Origin: Vespertiliibacter pulmonis
GTDB taxonomy: Bacteria > Pseudomonadota > Gammaproteobacteria > Enterobacterales > Pasteurellaceae
Assembly: GCF_013377275.1 (NCBI RefSeq)
Contig: NZ_CP016615.1
Span: forward strand, 744,001 to 808,000
DNA: 64,000 nucleotides
Direction: 5' to 3'
Notes under the pieces: generated by a model
What the model saw: only the letters and a program-made list of their open reading frames with translations
What the model was told of the DNA's origin: nothing
Database searches by the model: none
Shown here: positions 42,231-51,466 of the stretch, piece after piece
Numbering within the stretch: position 1 is the first letter of the stretch
How the letters are laid out: each line of letters starts with the position of its first letter
Made by a program: the position numbers and the translations under genes

Positions 42231-42370
42231 TTTAATTCCTTCCTCTTTTGATAAACGTGTGATATTTGAGGGCAAACTGATAAAGTTCAAGGGCAAGCGG
42301 TCAGATTTACCCCAAGTTTTGCCCTCTCTCGCTTAAGCGACAATTTTCTGTTCTCATCTATAAGCAAACA

Positions 42371-43090
42371 TTACGCTATTTTTTGCCGAAGTTCTAACCC
42401 AATAGGGTGATGATTAGCGTCAAACATCATATTTGCTTTATACGCAAGTGTTACGACACCACGCTTTATCGCCCGTTCAAATAATTCGGCATATTTCGGA
42501 TCAATCTGTTTAGCAACCTCAAAATGTTCAATGCCCATATGCAAAATTGCGAAGAAAATGACCGCTTGTTGGCCATTTTGAACGATCTGAGTCAGCTCTC
42601 TTAAATGTTTTTGTCCTCGTTCGGTTTTTGCATCAGGAAACATTCCAATGTGATTATCTGTCAGTAATGTTGTAGATTTTACCTCCATAAAACAATCAGC
42701 TTCAGCCAAACCATCTCGTTTTAGCAGAAAATCAATACGACTATTTTCTGTACCATACTTCTGCTCGGGTAAAATTTTAGTGTATGTTGAAAGCTCTGTA
42801 ATCCATTGATTACTAAGAGCTTCTGCCACAAGCTGGTTTGCTCGTTGCGTATTAACACAAATAAAATCGCCCTGCTGTGTTTCAGTTAATTCCCAAGTAT
42901 GGGCATATTTTCGTTTTAGATTATCCGATGTCGAAAACCACACACGATCACCTGGGCTAGCACAACCTGTCATTGCGCCCGTATTTGGGCAATGAATTGT
43001 AATCTGCTCACCTGAAGGCAATTGAATATCAGCTAAAAACCGTTTGTACCTTTGAATTAAAATGCCACAAGAAAGTGAAGGAAATTGCAT
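42371..43090 (-). CDS. sfsA: SfsA family protein
   Basis: A 239-residue protein with the SfsA layout: an N-terminal OB-like part ([31 protein letters not shown]) and a C-terminal PD-(D/E)xK-like nuclease part ([17 protein letters not shown]). First described as sugar fermentation stimulation protein; binding to DNA is reported but its role is unclear. It is followed upstream by gloA2 with a nine-base gap, likely in one operon. Confidence 0.92.
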   Translation of the reverse strand: MQFPSLSCGILIQRYKRFLADIQLPSGEQITIHCPNTGAMTGCASPGDRVWFSTSDNLKRKYAHTWELTETQQGDFICVNTQRANQLVAEALSNQWITELSTYTKILPEQKYGTENSRIDFLLKRDGLAEADCFMEVKSTTLLTDNHIGMFPDAKTERGQKHLRELTQIVQNGQQAVIFFAILHMGIEHFEVAKQIDPKYAELFERAIKRGVVTLAYKANMMFDANHHPIGLELRQKIA

Positions 43091-43099
43091 TATAACGTC

Positions 43100-43489
43100 C
43101 TATATTTCGTAAAATTCAAGGGGAAGATTATCGGGATCTCGGAAAAATGTAAAACGCTTGCCCGTATTTTGATCAACTCGGATAGGATCACAATCAACCC
43201 CATTAGTAACCAGCCATTTTACCGCTTGCTCAAGGTTCTCTACGGCGAACGCTAAATGGCGTAATCCACAACTTTCAGGGTTACTCAAGCGAGACGGAGG
43301 TTCAGGAAAACTAAATAATTCAAGCTGTATGCCATCAGCTAAACGAAGATCTAATTTATAGCTATGGCGTTCTGCCCGATAGATTTCTTGGATCATCTCT
43401 GCTCCTAAAATTTGAGTATAAAACTGTTTTGATTTTGAGTAATCAGACACAATAATTGCAATATGATGAACGCCTTTAATGAGAGACAT
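43100..43489 (-). CDS. gloA2: VOC family protein (YaeR/GloA2 glyoxalase-like)
   Basis: A 129-residue single-domain vicinal-oxygen-chelate protein. Metal-ligand positions are visible: His in GVHHIAIIVSD, Glu in IQLELFSFP, His in GLRHLAFAVEN and Glu in LPLEFYEI. FSFPEPPSRLSNPESCGLRH is strongly like E. coli YaeR. The open frame extends 56 codons further upstream but that part has no family similarity and overlaps mutY, so the ATG at 43489 is used. Substrate is unknown. Confidence 0.85.
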   Translation of the reverse strand: MSLIKGVHHIAIIVSDYSKSKQFYTQILGAEMIQEIYRAERHSYKLDLRLADGIQLELFSFPEPPSRLSNPESCGLRHLAFAVENLEQAVKWLVTNGVDCDPIRVDQNTGKRFTFFRDPDNLPLEFYEI

Positions 43490-43591
43490 TGTAATATCCG
43501 CCTTTCTTTTTGTTATTTTAACCTGCAAAATTTTTGGTAAAACGAACCGCTTGCAGTAGTATGTTGCCATTTTACCTAGTCTAATAAGTAT

Positions 43592-44728
43592 ATGGCGAAA
43601 AGCAAAACTCAATTTCCCCTCGCCCAAGCAAATGTAAACGATCCGTTTGCAAGCCAAGTCCTAACGTGGTTTGCTCGCTATGGGCGTAAACACCTACCGT
43701 GGCAACAAAATAAAAGCTTATATGGTGTGTGGCTTTCAGAAGTAATGTTGCAACAAACTCAAGTCGCAACGGTTATCCCCTATTTTGAACAATTTATGCA
43801 AAAATTTCCAAGTATTGAAGCGTTGGCAAATACGTCTATTGATGAAGTTTTACACTTATGGACAGGACTAGGCTACTACGCTCGTGCAAGAAATTTACAC
43901 AAAACTGCACAAATTGTACGGGATAAATTCGATAGTCAATTTCCGACAAACTTTGATGATGTTCTTGCATTGCCAGGTATTGGTAGAAGTACCGCAGGTG
44001 CTATTCTTTCATCAGTGTTAGATGCCCCCTACCCCATTTTAGATGGAAACGTCAAACGGGTACTTTCTCGCTATTTTGCCGTGCAAGGCTGGGCTGGAGA
44101 AAAAGCTGTTGAAAATAAATTGTGGGATCTAACCGCTTGTGTTACACCAACGCAACAAGTTACCGATTTTAATCAAGCAATGATGGATTTAGGAGCAATG
44201 GTTTGCGTACGTTCCAAACCGAAATGCACAATCTGCCCATTAGAACCACAATGTGAAACCAACCGCTTGCAAGCGTGGGCGGATATTCCAGCAAAAAAAC
44301 CAAAAAAAATATTGCCCGAACGAAATACCTATTTCTTGGTCTTAAAACGAGGTTCAAGTGTATTGCTTGAAAAACGAGATAGCGTAGGGATTTGGGGCGG
44401 TCTGTTTGCCTTTCCACAATTTGAAGATATTGATCAGCTCAAGCGGTCAATTCCTACAAATATTTGCAAAATTTCCCCGTTAATTGCTTTTCGCCATACA
44501 TTTAGCCATTTTCATTTGGATATTTCCCCGATTTTAGTCGAAATTCCAACAGATACAATCGCAGAAAATCAGGGAAATTATCTGCCGTCAGTATCATCTA
44601 AAACAGAATATTGGTATGATTTACATCAACCTAACGTAATCGGTTTGGCAACACCCGTTAAACGTATTTTAGACGAATTATCTCTCATTGAAAAAGGAAC
44701 GCATAATGGCACGAATAGTCTTTTGTGA
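43592..44728 (+). CDS. mutY: Adenine DNA glycosylase MutY
   Basis: A 378-residue glycosylase that removes adenine opposite 8-oxoguanine. Catalytic Glu lies in [15 protein letters not shown] and Asp in [11 protein letters not shown]; the helix-hairpin-helix is [14 protein letters not shown]. The 4Fe-4S cysteines have spacing C-x6-C-x2-C-x5-C ([17 protein letters not shown]). The C-terminal part is the NUDIX-like 8-oxoG-recognition domain. It overlaps yggX, as in E. coli mutY-yggX-mltC. Confidence 0.97.
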   Translation: MAKSKTQFPLAQANVNDPFASQVLTWFARYGRKHLPWQQNKSLYGVWLSEVMLQQTQVATVIPYFEQFMQKFPSIEALANTSIDEVLHLWTGLGYYARARNLHKTAQIVRDKFDSQFPTNFDDVLALPGIGRSTAGAILSSVLDAPYPILDGNVKRVLSRYFAVQGWAGEKAVENKLWDLTACVTPTQQVTDFNQAMMDLGAMVCVRSKPKCTICPLEPQCETNRLQAWADIPAKKPKKILPERNTYFLVLKRGSSVLLEKRDSVGIWGGLFAFPQFEDIDQLKRSIPTNICKISPLIAFRHTFSHFHLDISPILVEIPTDTIAENQGNYLPSVSSKTEYWYDLHQPNVIGLATPVKRILDELSLIEKGTHNGTNSLL

Positions 44729-44981
44729 ATATTTAAAACAAGAAGCCGAAGGCTTGGATTTTCAACTTTACCCTGGAGAGTTAGGGAAACGTATCTTTGA
44801 TTCAATCAGCAAACAAGCGTGGGCAGAATGGATTAAAAAACAGACAATGCTGTTAAACGAGAAAAAACTCAATATGATGAACCCTGAACATCGTAAACAA
44901 CTTGAAACTGAAATGGTCAATTTCCTATTTGAAGGAAAAGATATTCACATTGATGGCTATGTACCTGTGGTGGATAAATAA
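44706..44981 (+). CDS. yggX: Fe(2+)-trafficking protein YggX
   Basis: A 91-residue protein with [39 protein letters not shown] and [19 protein letters not shown], all close to E. coli YggX. It helps protect or repair iron-sulfur clusters under oxidative stress. The ATG at 44706 has AAGGAA upstream and lies inside the end of mutY; the TTG at 44688 is not the start. Confidence 0.95.
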   Translation: MARIVFCEYLKQEAEGLDFQLYPGELGKRIFDSISKQAWAEWIKKQTMLLNEKKLNMMNPEHRKQLETEMVNFLFEGKDIHIDGYVPVVDK

Positions 44982-44982
44982 A

Positions 44983-46080
44983 ATGAAAATAACCGCTTCA
45001 ACCAAATATTTGTCGTTACTGGCAATTATTCCTTTTTTGGCTTCCTGTGGCAGTAGCCCAACAAAAACAAAAAAAGGGAAAAGCCGTATTAACTATACTA
45101 AAGATACCAATGGGTTAGATATCTTAGCTGGGCAATTTTCTCGCAATATCGATCAAATTTGGGGTGTTAATGAACTACTTGTTGCTAGCCGCAAAGACTA
45201 CGTAAAATATACGGATAAATACTATACTCGTAGCCATATCAGTTTTGAAGACGGGCAAATTACGATTGAGACATTAAGCGATCAAAATCGTTTGCGTAAT
45301 GCAATTATTCATACATTACTAATGGGAACAGACGCTACCGGAATTGATCTATTTGCTTCTGGCGATACGCCGATTAGTAATAGCCCATTTTTGACAGGGC
45401 AAGTTGTCGATCAATTCGGACGAGAAGTGATCAACATTGCCGTTGCAAATGATTTCGCTACCTATCTTTTACAAAATAAAACCAAAACTCGCCGCTTGAA
45501 GAACGGGCAAACCGTTACTTATGTCAATATTCCAATGATTGCTAACCACATTGAAGTGCGCGCAAGACGTTATCTGCCAATGGTTCGCCAAGCTTCTCGT
45601 CAATATGGTATCGATCCAAGCCTTATTTTAGGTATTATGGAAGTAGAATCCGCATTTAACCCCTACGCAGTGAGCTACGCTAATGCTATTGGTTTAATGC
45701 AAATCGTCCCTCGTACAGCAGGGCGTGATATTTTTGCCCGTAAAGGCTATGGCGGACAGCCAAATCGTGAATATCTTTATAATCCAAGCCAAAATATTGA
45801 TGCTGGCACACATTATTTAACTATTTTACGAGATGAATATCTGGAGGGTATCACCAACCCAACCGCTAAACGCTACGCAATGATTTCCGCTTACAACAGT
45901 GGTGCAGGTTCTGTATTACGTGTTTTTGACAGCGATAAATGGGAAGCGATAGAAAGAATAAATAATTTATCTCCTGATGTTATTTTCCGTATTTTGACAA
46001 CGGCACACCCTTCTGCACAAGCCAGAAATTACTTACTTAAAGTAAATAAAGCCCAACAAAAATACCGTAACGTTAGATAA
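44983..46080 (+). CDS. mltC: Membrane-bound lytic murein transglycosylase C
   Basis: A 365-residue lipoprotein with lipobox FLASC. The N-terminal MltC domain is followed by an SLT domain; the catalytic Glu is in [15 protein letters not shown], and [16 protein letters not shown] and [15 protein letters not shown] are signatures. It cuts glycan strands as a lytic transglycosylase. It starts one base after the yggX stop and closes the mutY-yggX-mltC operon. Confidence 0.95.
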   Translation: MKITASTKYLSLLAIIPFLASCGSSPTKTKKGKSRINYTKDTNGLDILAGQFSRNIDQIWGVNELLVASRKDYVKYTDKYYTRSHISFEDGQITIETLSDQNRLRNAIIHTLLMGTDATGIDLFASGDTPISNSPFLTGQVVDQFGREVINIAVANDFATYLLQNKTKTRRLKNGQTVTYVNIPMIANHIEVRARRYLPMVRQASRQYGIDPSLILGIMEVESAFNPYAVSYANAIGLMQIVPRTAGRDIFARKGYGGQPNREYLYNPSQNIDAGTHYLTILRDEYLEGITNPTAKRYAMISAYNSGAGSVLRVFDSDKWEAIERINNLSPDVIFRILTTAHPSAQARNYLLKVNKAQQKYRNVR

Positions 46081-46155
46081 CCAGTTGATTTTTAATTCAT
46101 TTTGGGCAGAAATTGGACACTCAAACAAAATTTTTAAATTTTTTAAAAAAAATGT

Positions 46156-46184
46156 TTGACGAGATCAGCAGAAATTAGCATAAT
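46156..46184 (+). promoter_or_regulatory. Promoter of the tRNA-Phe/tRNA-Asn unit
   Basis: TTGACG (46156-46161), a 17-base spacer and CATAAT (46179-46184), followed by a GC-rich discriminator (GCACCCCGC). GC-rich discriminators are typical of stringently controlled stable-RNA promoters. Confidence 0.75.
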
Positions 46185-46205
46185 GCACCCCGCAAACGAC
46201 GAGAT

Positions 46206-46281
46206 GCCTCGATAGCTCAGTCGGTAGAGCAGGGGATTGAAAATCCCCGTGTCGGTGGTTCGATTCCGCCTCGAGGCACCA
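46206..46281 (+). tRNA. tRNA-Phe (GAA)
   Basis: A 76-nt cloverleaf with acceptor GCCTCGA/TCGAGGC, anticodon loop TTGAAAA (anticodon GAA) and encoded ACCA end. It is co-transcribed with tRNA-Asn 18 bases downstream. Confidence 0.97.
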
Positions 46282-46299
46282 TTAAGTCGTAATTTCTGC

Positions 46300-46375
46300 T
46301 CCTCCTTAGTTCAGTCGGTAGAACGGTGGACTGTTAATCCATATGTCGCTGGTTCAAGTCCAGCAGGAGGAGCCA
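46300..46375 (+). tRNA. tRNA-Asn (GTT)
   Basis: A 76-nt cloverleaf with acceptor TCCTCCT/AGGAGGA, anticodon loop CTGTTAA (anticodon GTT) and encoded GCCA end. It borders an AT-rich accessory stretch. Confidence 0.97.
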
Positions 46376-46712
46376 ACTTTAATTCTAAAGTTGATCAATA
46401 AATCTTATCTAAAGAAACACAATTTCACCTAATTTATAGTCGATACTTAATCACTTAATTTTCTGTTAAGAGAGTATCTAAACGAAAAAATCACCCTTAT
46501 CTAAAAAAATTTTTTATTACTTTTTTCAACCAAATGCAGTTCAGTAAAGAGTATCAAATATCTTTACTCTCTGCTATTACCTCAATTTACTGATAAATTT
46601 ACAAAAAATTTAGGAAGGAATTATGACGAAAACAATAGAGCCCTTTTCCTGAATTATGTTAGCTTAATACATAAATTAATTTTTATCTGCTTTTAAGGTT
46701 TTGTCCTTTTCT
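46376..46712 (+). other. AT-rich gap after tRNA-Asn
   Basis: No full gene is seen in these 337 bases. They hold an imperfect dyad (AGTAAAGA at 46543-46550, TCTTTACT at 46561-46568) and a nine-codon ORF at 46623-46652 (MTKTIEPFS) with a strong AGGAAGG at 46612-46618. The good ribosome site without a gene suggests decay of a former coding sequence. No repeat of the tRNA 3' end was found that would mark an integrated element. Confidence 0.5.
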
Positions 46713-47177
46713 ATGAAAAAATTCAGCCTATTATTTTGCATTTTTCTAATTACTGCTTGTATCAATCTGTATGATATAAAAAATCCTTATCGGAAAGAGG
46801 AAATGTTAGAAAATCTCATTAGTTCAGAGATTTATCTTATAAAAACAAAAGATAAAAGTTTTGATTTAAGAAAAAATGAAGAGAATATATTTAGTTATAT
46901 TGACTATGATCTTTCTGGGTGTGGGAATAATACGGTTACCTATTCTAGAAAAGCACTTTCTATAGAAGAATTTAGAAAATATGTGCCTAGAATTGTACAA
47001 AATATGAAAGAGACATTAGTTTACTCATATTTTATAAATCATAAGGAGAAGGAATATGATGTATACCCTTTTAACTTTAGCCCCTCTAGCCTAGCTGAAT
47101 TTGCAAATAAAGAGCAAAAAAATGTTCAGCTAGTAAAAATAAATAACAATTATATCTGTGTTTCTATAAAATATTAG
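46713..47177 (+). CDS. Hypothetical lipoprotein
   Basis: A 154-residue protein that I do not recognise. It has a lipoprotein signal (MKKFSLLFCIFLITAC, Cys16), then a Lys/Glu/Asn-rich, very AT-rich body with several short aromatic beta-like stretches (SYIDYDL, YSYFINH, YICVSIKY) and one further cysteine (SGCGNN). Size and position would fit a small envelope or immunity-type protein, but nothing proves this. The ATG at 46713 is preferred over a TTG four codons upstream. Its stop codon overlaps the ribosome binding site of the following short ORF. Confidence 0.6.
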   Translation: MKKFSLLFCIFLITACINLYDIKNPYRKEEMLENLISSEIYLIKTKDKSFDLRKNEENIFSYIDYDLSGCGNNTVTYSRKALSIEEFRKYVPRIVQNMKETLVYSYFINHKEKEYDVYPFNFSPSSLAEFANKEQKNVQLVKINNNYICVSIKY

Positions 47178-47185
47178 GAGAAATT

Positions 47186-47242
47186 ATGGAACCATTTAAA
47201 GAAAAGCCCGATGAGGTTCATTTTCAGGAATCGCAAAAATAG
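47186..47242 (+). pseudogene. Short ORF with strong ribosome site, probably a broken gene
   Basis: MEPFKEKPDEVHFQESQK, 18 codons, begins six bases after TAGGAG, which itself overlaps the stop of the lipoprotein gene, so it looks translationally coupled. The +1 frame after the TTTT at 47221-47224 continues as FRNRKNREVERDNKS, and the +2 frame continues for about 28 further codons. This is what a frameshift in a short tract would leave. It may instead be a genuine small peptide. Confidence 0.35.
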
Positions 47243-47554
47243 AGAAGTTGAAAGGGATAATAAATCTTAAATTTAGTATTTTGATAAATTTCTTTAACTC
47301 ATCTCTATAGAATATACTAACAAAACTTCTAATCTATTTCCTTCCTAAACTTAATAGATTATTTTCACAAAAAAATACTGAAATTCTTCTTATTACTATT
47401 TTTAGCCTGCTAAATTCATAATGATTTTGGTATCTATAATTAAGCTCGTTCTATCCTAGTCAAGGTTCTCACCAGCAATTCAGCCATAGTAAGTTTTAAC
47501 CCAATTTTGTGATTTTAAAAACTGGGTTCAGGAGATATATTAGTAAAGTCAAAA
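47243..47554. other. Gene-free AT-rich gap
   Basis: About 310 bases with no convincing ORF. Near the end AACCCA (47498-47503) and TGGGTT (47523-47528) with adjoining AT tracts form a dyad between the convergent lipoprotein and outer-membrane genes; it could be a weak terminator. Confidence 0.4.
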
Positions 47555-48514
47555 TTAAAAAACTGCTTCTAAGCGTAAGAATGTTCCAACATGATGCTTT
47601 CTATGTAATTTTTTACTGTTATAGAACCATATTTCAGGTTGAATAAATAACCATTCACGCAAAATTGGCTGACGCCAGTTAATAAATGGGCCATAATGAG
47701 TTAGCTCAAATTTTTTACTATCAAACTCTCCCCCAAAAAATAATCCATAATTAAGCTGCTTTAGCCCTACAAAATTATGTTGGCGATAAATACTATTTCC
47801 CCAACGAGTATCCTCATCAATATCGTGAGTATATTCCAAATAAGTATGATTATTGATAAAACTATATTCCGTTTCGTTAAATTTATTCTCTAAATTTGTT
47901 CGTAAATAGTGTTTGCTATTTATACCGTAACGATAGATTTGCTCAAGACGTGTTGAAAATTTTTCGGTATGTTGCCAAGTTTTATCTGCTTTCACCCGCA
48001 AGAAAATATCCGCCCCAGAACGAATACCAAGATCAATATCTGTATTTATCCCCCATTTTTTTATGTCATCAGACCAACGCAATGCCAAAGAATGATTTGT
48101 ATTCCGCACCTGACGACGGTCATAATGTTTATTTTTACCCATCGGTTCACGGTAATTAGGGCTAGTTTGATGCTTATCCTGAGCTTGATTATCAATATCC
48201 TCATCTCCAAGCACCACACTAAAATGCTTTTTCAACGCAGGCAATCTAATTTTGGCTCGGATTCGAGGCTTAATTGAATAACCATCATACCGATTCCACT
48301 GGTTGTCTAGCATAATCCGTAAATTAGCACTTGCAGGATTACTCAGATCTGGAGTTCCAAACCAATCGTCCAATGTATTAGACCAGTTATACAATAAGTT
48401 TTGTACATTAGTGTGATGTCTATCCACCGCAGTAGGATTTCCTATCTGCGTTGCCCATAAAGGTGCTGAGCAGAATATCGCTAGCAAAGAAATAGGGAAT
48501 TTATTCAATATCAT
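47555..48514 (-). CDS. Putative outer-membrane beta-barrel protein
   Basis: A 319-residue protein with a signal peptide (MILNKFPISLLAIFCSAPLWA) and a body rich in alternating hydrophobic and aromatic strands (YSFINNHTYLEYTHDID, NYGLFFGGEFD, EWLFIQPEIWFYN). It ends in phenylalanine (RLEAVF), the usual last residue of outer-membrane barrels. I do not recognise the family; it resembles conserved uncharacterised proteins. I chose the ATG at 48514 with GAGGA six bases upstream over one five codons earlier. It appears monocistronic. Function unknown. Confidence 0.6.
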   Translation of the reverse strand: MILNKFPISLLAIFCSAPLWATQIGNPTAVDRHHTNVQNLLYNWSNTLDDWFGTPDLSNPASANLRIMLDNQWNRYDGYSIKPRIRAKIRLPALKKHFSVVLGDEDIDNQAQDKHQTSPNYREPMGKNKHYDRRQVRNTNHSLALRWSDDIKKWGINTDIDLGIRSGADIFLRVKADKTWQHTEKFSTRLEQIYRYGINSKHYLRTNLENKFNETEYSFINNHTYLEYTHDIDEDTRWGNSIYRQHNFVGLKQLNYGLFFGGEFDSKKFELTHYGPFINWRQPILREWLFIQPEIWFYNSKKLHRKHHVGTFLRLEAVF

Positions 48515-48640
48515 AATGTCCTCTTCCATCTTATTGATTAAATACTACGACAAAACTGATAAAAGTTGAACAACAAGCGGCTATATTAGTGATTTTTTTA
48601 CAAAAGTAATCTATAAAAAGCAGAAGAACTAAAATGAGAT

Positions 48641-48671
48641 GAAAAAATCCCAGTCCGTAAGAACTGGGATT
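48641..48671 (-). terminator. Terminator after tRNA-Val
   Basis: AATCCCAGT (48646-48654) pairs with ACTGGGATT (48663-48671); the six A residues on the left become TTTTTT on the minus strand. Confidence 0.88.
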
Positions 48672-48677
48672 AGGAAT

Positions 48678-48754
48678 TGGTGCGACTAGCTGGACTCGAA
48701 CCAGTGACCCCCACCATGTCAAGGTGGTGCTCTAACCAACTGAGCTATAGTCGC
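48678..48754 (-). tRNA. tRNA-Val (GAC)
   Basis: A 77-nt cloverleaf with acceptor GCGACTA/TAGTCGC, anticodon loop TTGACAT (anticodon GAC) and encoded ACCA. It is a single-gene unit with its own promoter and terminator. Confidence 0.96.
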
Positions 48755-48766
48755 AATATTTTTAAT

Positions 48767-48795
48767 ATTCTAATAAAAAACCATAGACTATTCAA
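48767..48795 (-). promoter_or_regulatory. Promoter of tRNA-Val
   Basis: On the minus strand TTGAAT (48790-48795), a 17-base spacer and TAGAAT (48767-48772), with the tRNA beginning 12 bases later. Confidence 0.65.
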
Positions 48796-48836
48796 GAATT
48801 TCCCATAGTTTAATAAATAGTTGATGATTTTTACAC

Positions 48837-49658
48837 CTAATTTTTACAATTTAATGCTGATTGTGTGAAAATCATTTTGTCTTCCCAGCGGATCATCGTC
48901 AAATAATTACCCCAAACACACCCTGTATCTAAGGCATAAATATTAGGCGGTGTGGGATAGCCAATTAAACTTGCCCAATGCCCAAACAGAATATCTTGAC
49001 CTACAAGATTAGGGTTTTCTAATTCAAACCAAGGCCTCAGCATATTGGAAGCTTCATTGGGTGGCAATTTACAATCAAAATCTAACCGCTTGTCAGGATA
49101 ACAAAAACGCATTCGAGTAAAAGCATTTATTGTATAGCGTAAACGCTCAATCCCCCACAATTTAGGCAACCAGAAATCTGGTTCATTGCTATACATTTGC
49201 TCAAGCAATTCAACATAATTATCAGATTGAAGAACTAACTCTACTTCTTTTGCACATTTTTTAGCAGTATCCAAATCCCACATAGGACTAATTCCTGCAT
49301 GAGCAATAACGAATTTATGAACTGGGTGCTGAATTAACAACGGCTGACAGCGTAACCAATCAATCAATTCATCTCGATCAGGAGCGGTGAGAATAGCATC
49401 AACATTATCTTTGGGTTTAACCTTTTTAATACCGAGCGCAGTGGATAAAAAATGTAAATCATGATTACCCAATACCGTTTGCCCACTCTTACCTAAATTT
49501 TTCACAAAACGTAAGCAGGCAAGGGAATCTGCCCCGCGAGCAATTAAATCCCCCGTGAAAAAAATTTCATCGCTTTGCGGATTAAATTGTGCTTTTTCAA
49601 GTAAGCATTGGAGCTCTGAAAAACAACCGTGTAAATCACCAACGATATAAGTTGCCAT
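48837..49658 (-). CDS. apaH: Diadenosine tetraphosphatase ApaH
   Basis: A 273-residue metallophosphatase that splits Ap4A symmetrically to ADP and also removes Np4 caps from RNA. The phosphoesterase motifs are complete: [24 protein letters not shown] and [11 protein letters not shown], with the later histidines in IAHAGISP and FGHWASL. It is transcribed alone here rather than with ksgA. Confidence 0.96.
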   Translation of the reverse strand: MATYIVGDLHGCFSELQCLLEKAQFNPQSDEIFFTGDLIARGADSLACLRFVKNLGKSGQTVLGNHDLHFLSTALGIKKVKPKDNVDAILTAPDRDELIDWLRCQPLLIQHPVHKFVIAHAGISPMWDLDTAKKCAKEVELVLQSDNYVELLEQMYSNEPDFWLPKLWGIERLRYTINAFTRMRFCYPDKRLDFDCKLPPNEASNMLRPWFELENPNLVGQDILFGHWASLIGYPTPPNIYALDTGCVWGNYLTMIRWEDKMIFTQSALNCKN

Positions 49659-50012
49659 ATTTTATGCCCTGTATGCGGTTAGATTAACAATCTTTTGTAG
49701 TATACAAAACTTATATTAAGTTCAATATAAAGAGAATTTATTTTATCTTATTTTCTCTATTCTTTTCAGTCAATGAGTAACTATTTAGGAAATAGCGTAT
49801 TTTCTATAAGATTTTGAATAAGATCTCTTAGTAATTAAAAATAAGCATATAAATTATGCTCTTGTATCATAATTATCTAACCACTTGTAAAACTATGATC
49901 AACCTCACAAAATTAACAAAAAGTCTTTAGGACACAGCGATTAACATTCCTTTCTCTCTTAGCCGATGATACTATCTTTAGGTTATTTATTTATCACTTT
50001 CTAGGAGAAATT
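49659..50012. other. Intergenic region between apaH and fumC
   Basis: A 354-base AT-rich divergent region with no ORF that looks real. It must hold the promoters of apaH and fumC, but no strong -35/-10 pair stands out. AGGAG lies seven bases before fumC. Confidence 0.5.
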
Positions 50013-51407
50013 ATGGAATTCCGTATTGAAAAAGATACCATGGGCGAAGTACAAGTACCCGCTGATCGTTATTGGGCTGCACAAACGGAACGCTCTCGCA
50101 ACAACTTTAAAATTGGACCAGAAGGCTCAATGCCAGTAGAAATTATTGAAGCCTTTGGTTATCTAAAAAAAGCTGCCGCTTACGCCAATTATGATTTAGG
50201 GGTTCTCTCTTTAGAAAAACGTGATTTAATCGCTCAAGCCTGTGATGAAATTTTAGCAAATAAATTAGCTGACGAATTTCCATTAGTTATTTGGCAAACC
50301 GGCTCTGGCACACAATCTAATATGAATGTGAATGAGGTTATTTCTAACCGAGCTCACGTGCTAAATGGCGGTGTTCTTGGTGAAAAATCTGTTATTCACC
50401 CTAACGATGATGTCAATAAATCTCAATCTTCTAACGATACTTACCCAACCGCAATGCACATTGCAGCATATAAAAAAGTTGTAGAGCATACTCTACCTAG
50501 TGTTAGACGTTTACAAAAAACGTTAGCTGATAAAGCAACTGCTTTTGCTGATGTCGTCAAAATTGGTCGTACACATTTAATGGACGCTACCCCACTCACG
50601 CTGGGTCAAGAGTTCTCAGCCTATGCTGCTCAACTCGCCTTTGGGATTAAAGCATTAGAAAATACACTGCCTCACTTGGCAGAGCTTGCTTTAGGTGGAA
50701 CTGCCGTTGGTACAGGTCTAAACACACCAAAAGGTTATGACGTGAAAGTTGCGGATTACATTGCTAAATTCACAGGGTTGCCTTTTATTACAGCACAAAA
50801 TAAATTTGAAGCATTAGCTACTCACGATGCAATTGTGGAAACTCACGGTGCATTAAAACAGTTAGCAGTATCTCTCTATAAGATCGCTAATGATGTCCGT
50901 TTATTAGCCTCAGGCCCACGTTCTGGCATTGGTGAAATTCTGATCCCAGAAAACGAACCAGGCTCATCTATTATGCCGGGAAAAGTAAACCCAACCCAAT
51001 GTGAAGCAATGACAATGGTTTGTGCACAAGTATTAGGCAACGACACAACCATTTCATTTGCTGGCACACAAGGGCATTTCCAGCTAAACGTATTCAAGCC
51101 TGTAATGGCATACAACTTCTTACAATCTGCTCAATTATTAGGTGATGCCTGCATCTCTTTTGATGAACATTGTGCGGTAGGAATTGAGCCAAACTATCCA
51201 CGTATTAAGCAACAGCTTGAACAATCATTGATGCTAGTAACGGCGTTAAATACCCATATCGGTTATGAAAATGCCGCTAAAATTGCGAAAACCGCTCATA
51301 AAAATGGCACAACATTAAAAGAAGAAGCAATTAATCTTGGTTTAGTAACTGCAGAACAATTTGATCAGTGGGTTCGCCCAGAAGATATGGTCGGTAGTTT
51401 GAAATAA
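50013..51407 (+). CDS. fumC: Class II fumarate hydratase FumC
   Basis: A 464-residue iron-independent fumarase (fumarate to malate and back). Signature regions are [20 protein letters not shown] split as [11 protein letters not shown] and [26 protein letters not shown] and the mobile loop [16 protein letters not shown] with the catalytic serine. Length is normal. It works in the reductive branch leading to fumarate and succinate, which suits the Dcu transporter in this window. Confidence 0.98.
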   Translation: MEFRIEKDTMGEVQVPADRYWAAQTERSRNNFKIGPEGSMPVEIIEAFGYLKKAAAYANYDLGVLSLEKRDLIAQACDEILANKLADEFPLVIWQTGSGTQSNMNVNEVISNRAHVLNGGVLGEKSVIHPNDDVNKSQSSNDTYPTAMHIAAYKKVVEHTLPSVRRLQKTLADKATAFADVVKIGRTHLMDATPLTLGQEFSAYAAQLAFGIKALENTLPHLAELALGGTAVGTGLNTPKGYDVKVADYIAKFTGLPFITAQNKFEALATHDAIVETHGALKQLAVSLYKIANDVRLLASGPRSGIGEILIPENEPGSSIMPGKVNPTQCEAMTMVCAQVLGNDTTISFAGTQGHFQLNVFKPVMAYNFLQSAQLLGDACISFDEHCAVGIEPNYPRIKQQLEQSLMLVTALNTHIGYENAAKIAKTAHKNGTTLKEEAINLGLVTAEQFDQWVRPEDMVGSLK

Positions 51408-51428
51408 TACCAATTATTACCATAAAAA

Positions 51429-51454
51429 TAAGGGTGAATTATAATTCACCCTTA
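51429..51454. terminator. Bidirectional terminator between fumC and dprA
   Basis: A perfect palindrome of 26 bp centred on TATA, with arms TAAGGGTGAATTA and TAATTCACCCTTA, lies between the two convergent genes. Confidence 0.8.
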
Positions 51455-51466
51455 CTATTTAGGCAT

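Noticed and set aside
42231-42296. 22-codon extension of HslV
   Set aside because: HslV needs Thr directly after the initiator Met; only the ATG at 42230 provides this.
43490-43657. 56-codon N-terminal extension of the GloA2 frame
   Set aside because: It overlaps the mutY start on the opposite strand, has no similarity to VOC proteins, and a proper ATG exists at 43489.
46206-47554. Integrated element with attachment sites at tRNA-Asn
   Set aside because: I found no integrase and no repeat of the tRNA 3' end downstream, so integration is not supported.
47896-48277. Overlapping plus-strand open frames opposite the outer-membrane gene
   Set aside because: They are antisense to a frame with a signal peptide and good ribosome site, and have no start signals or recognisable motifs.
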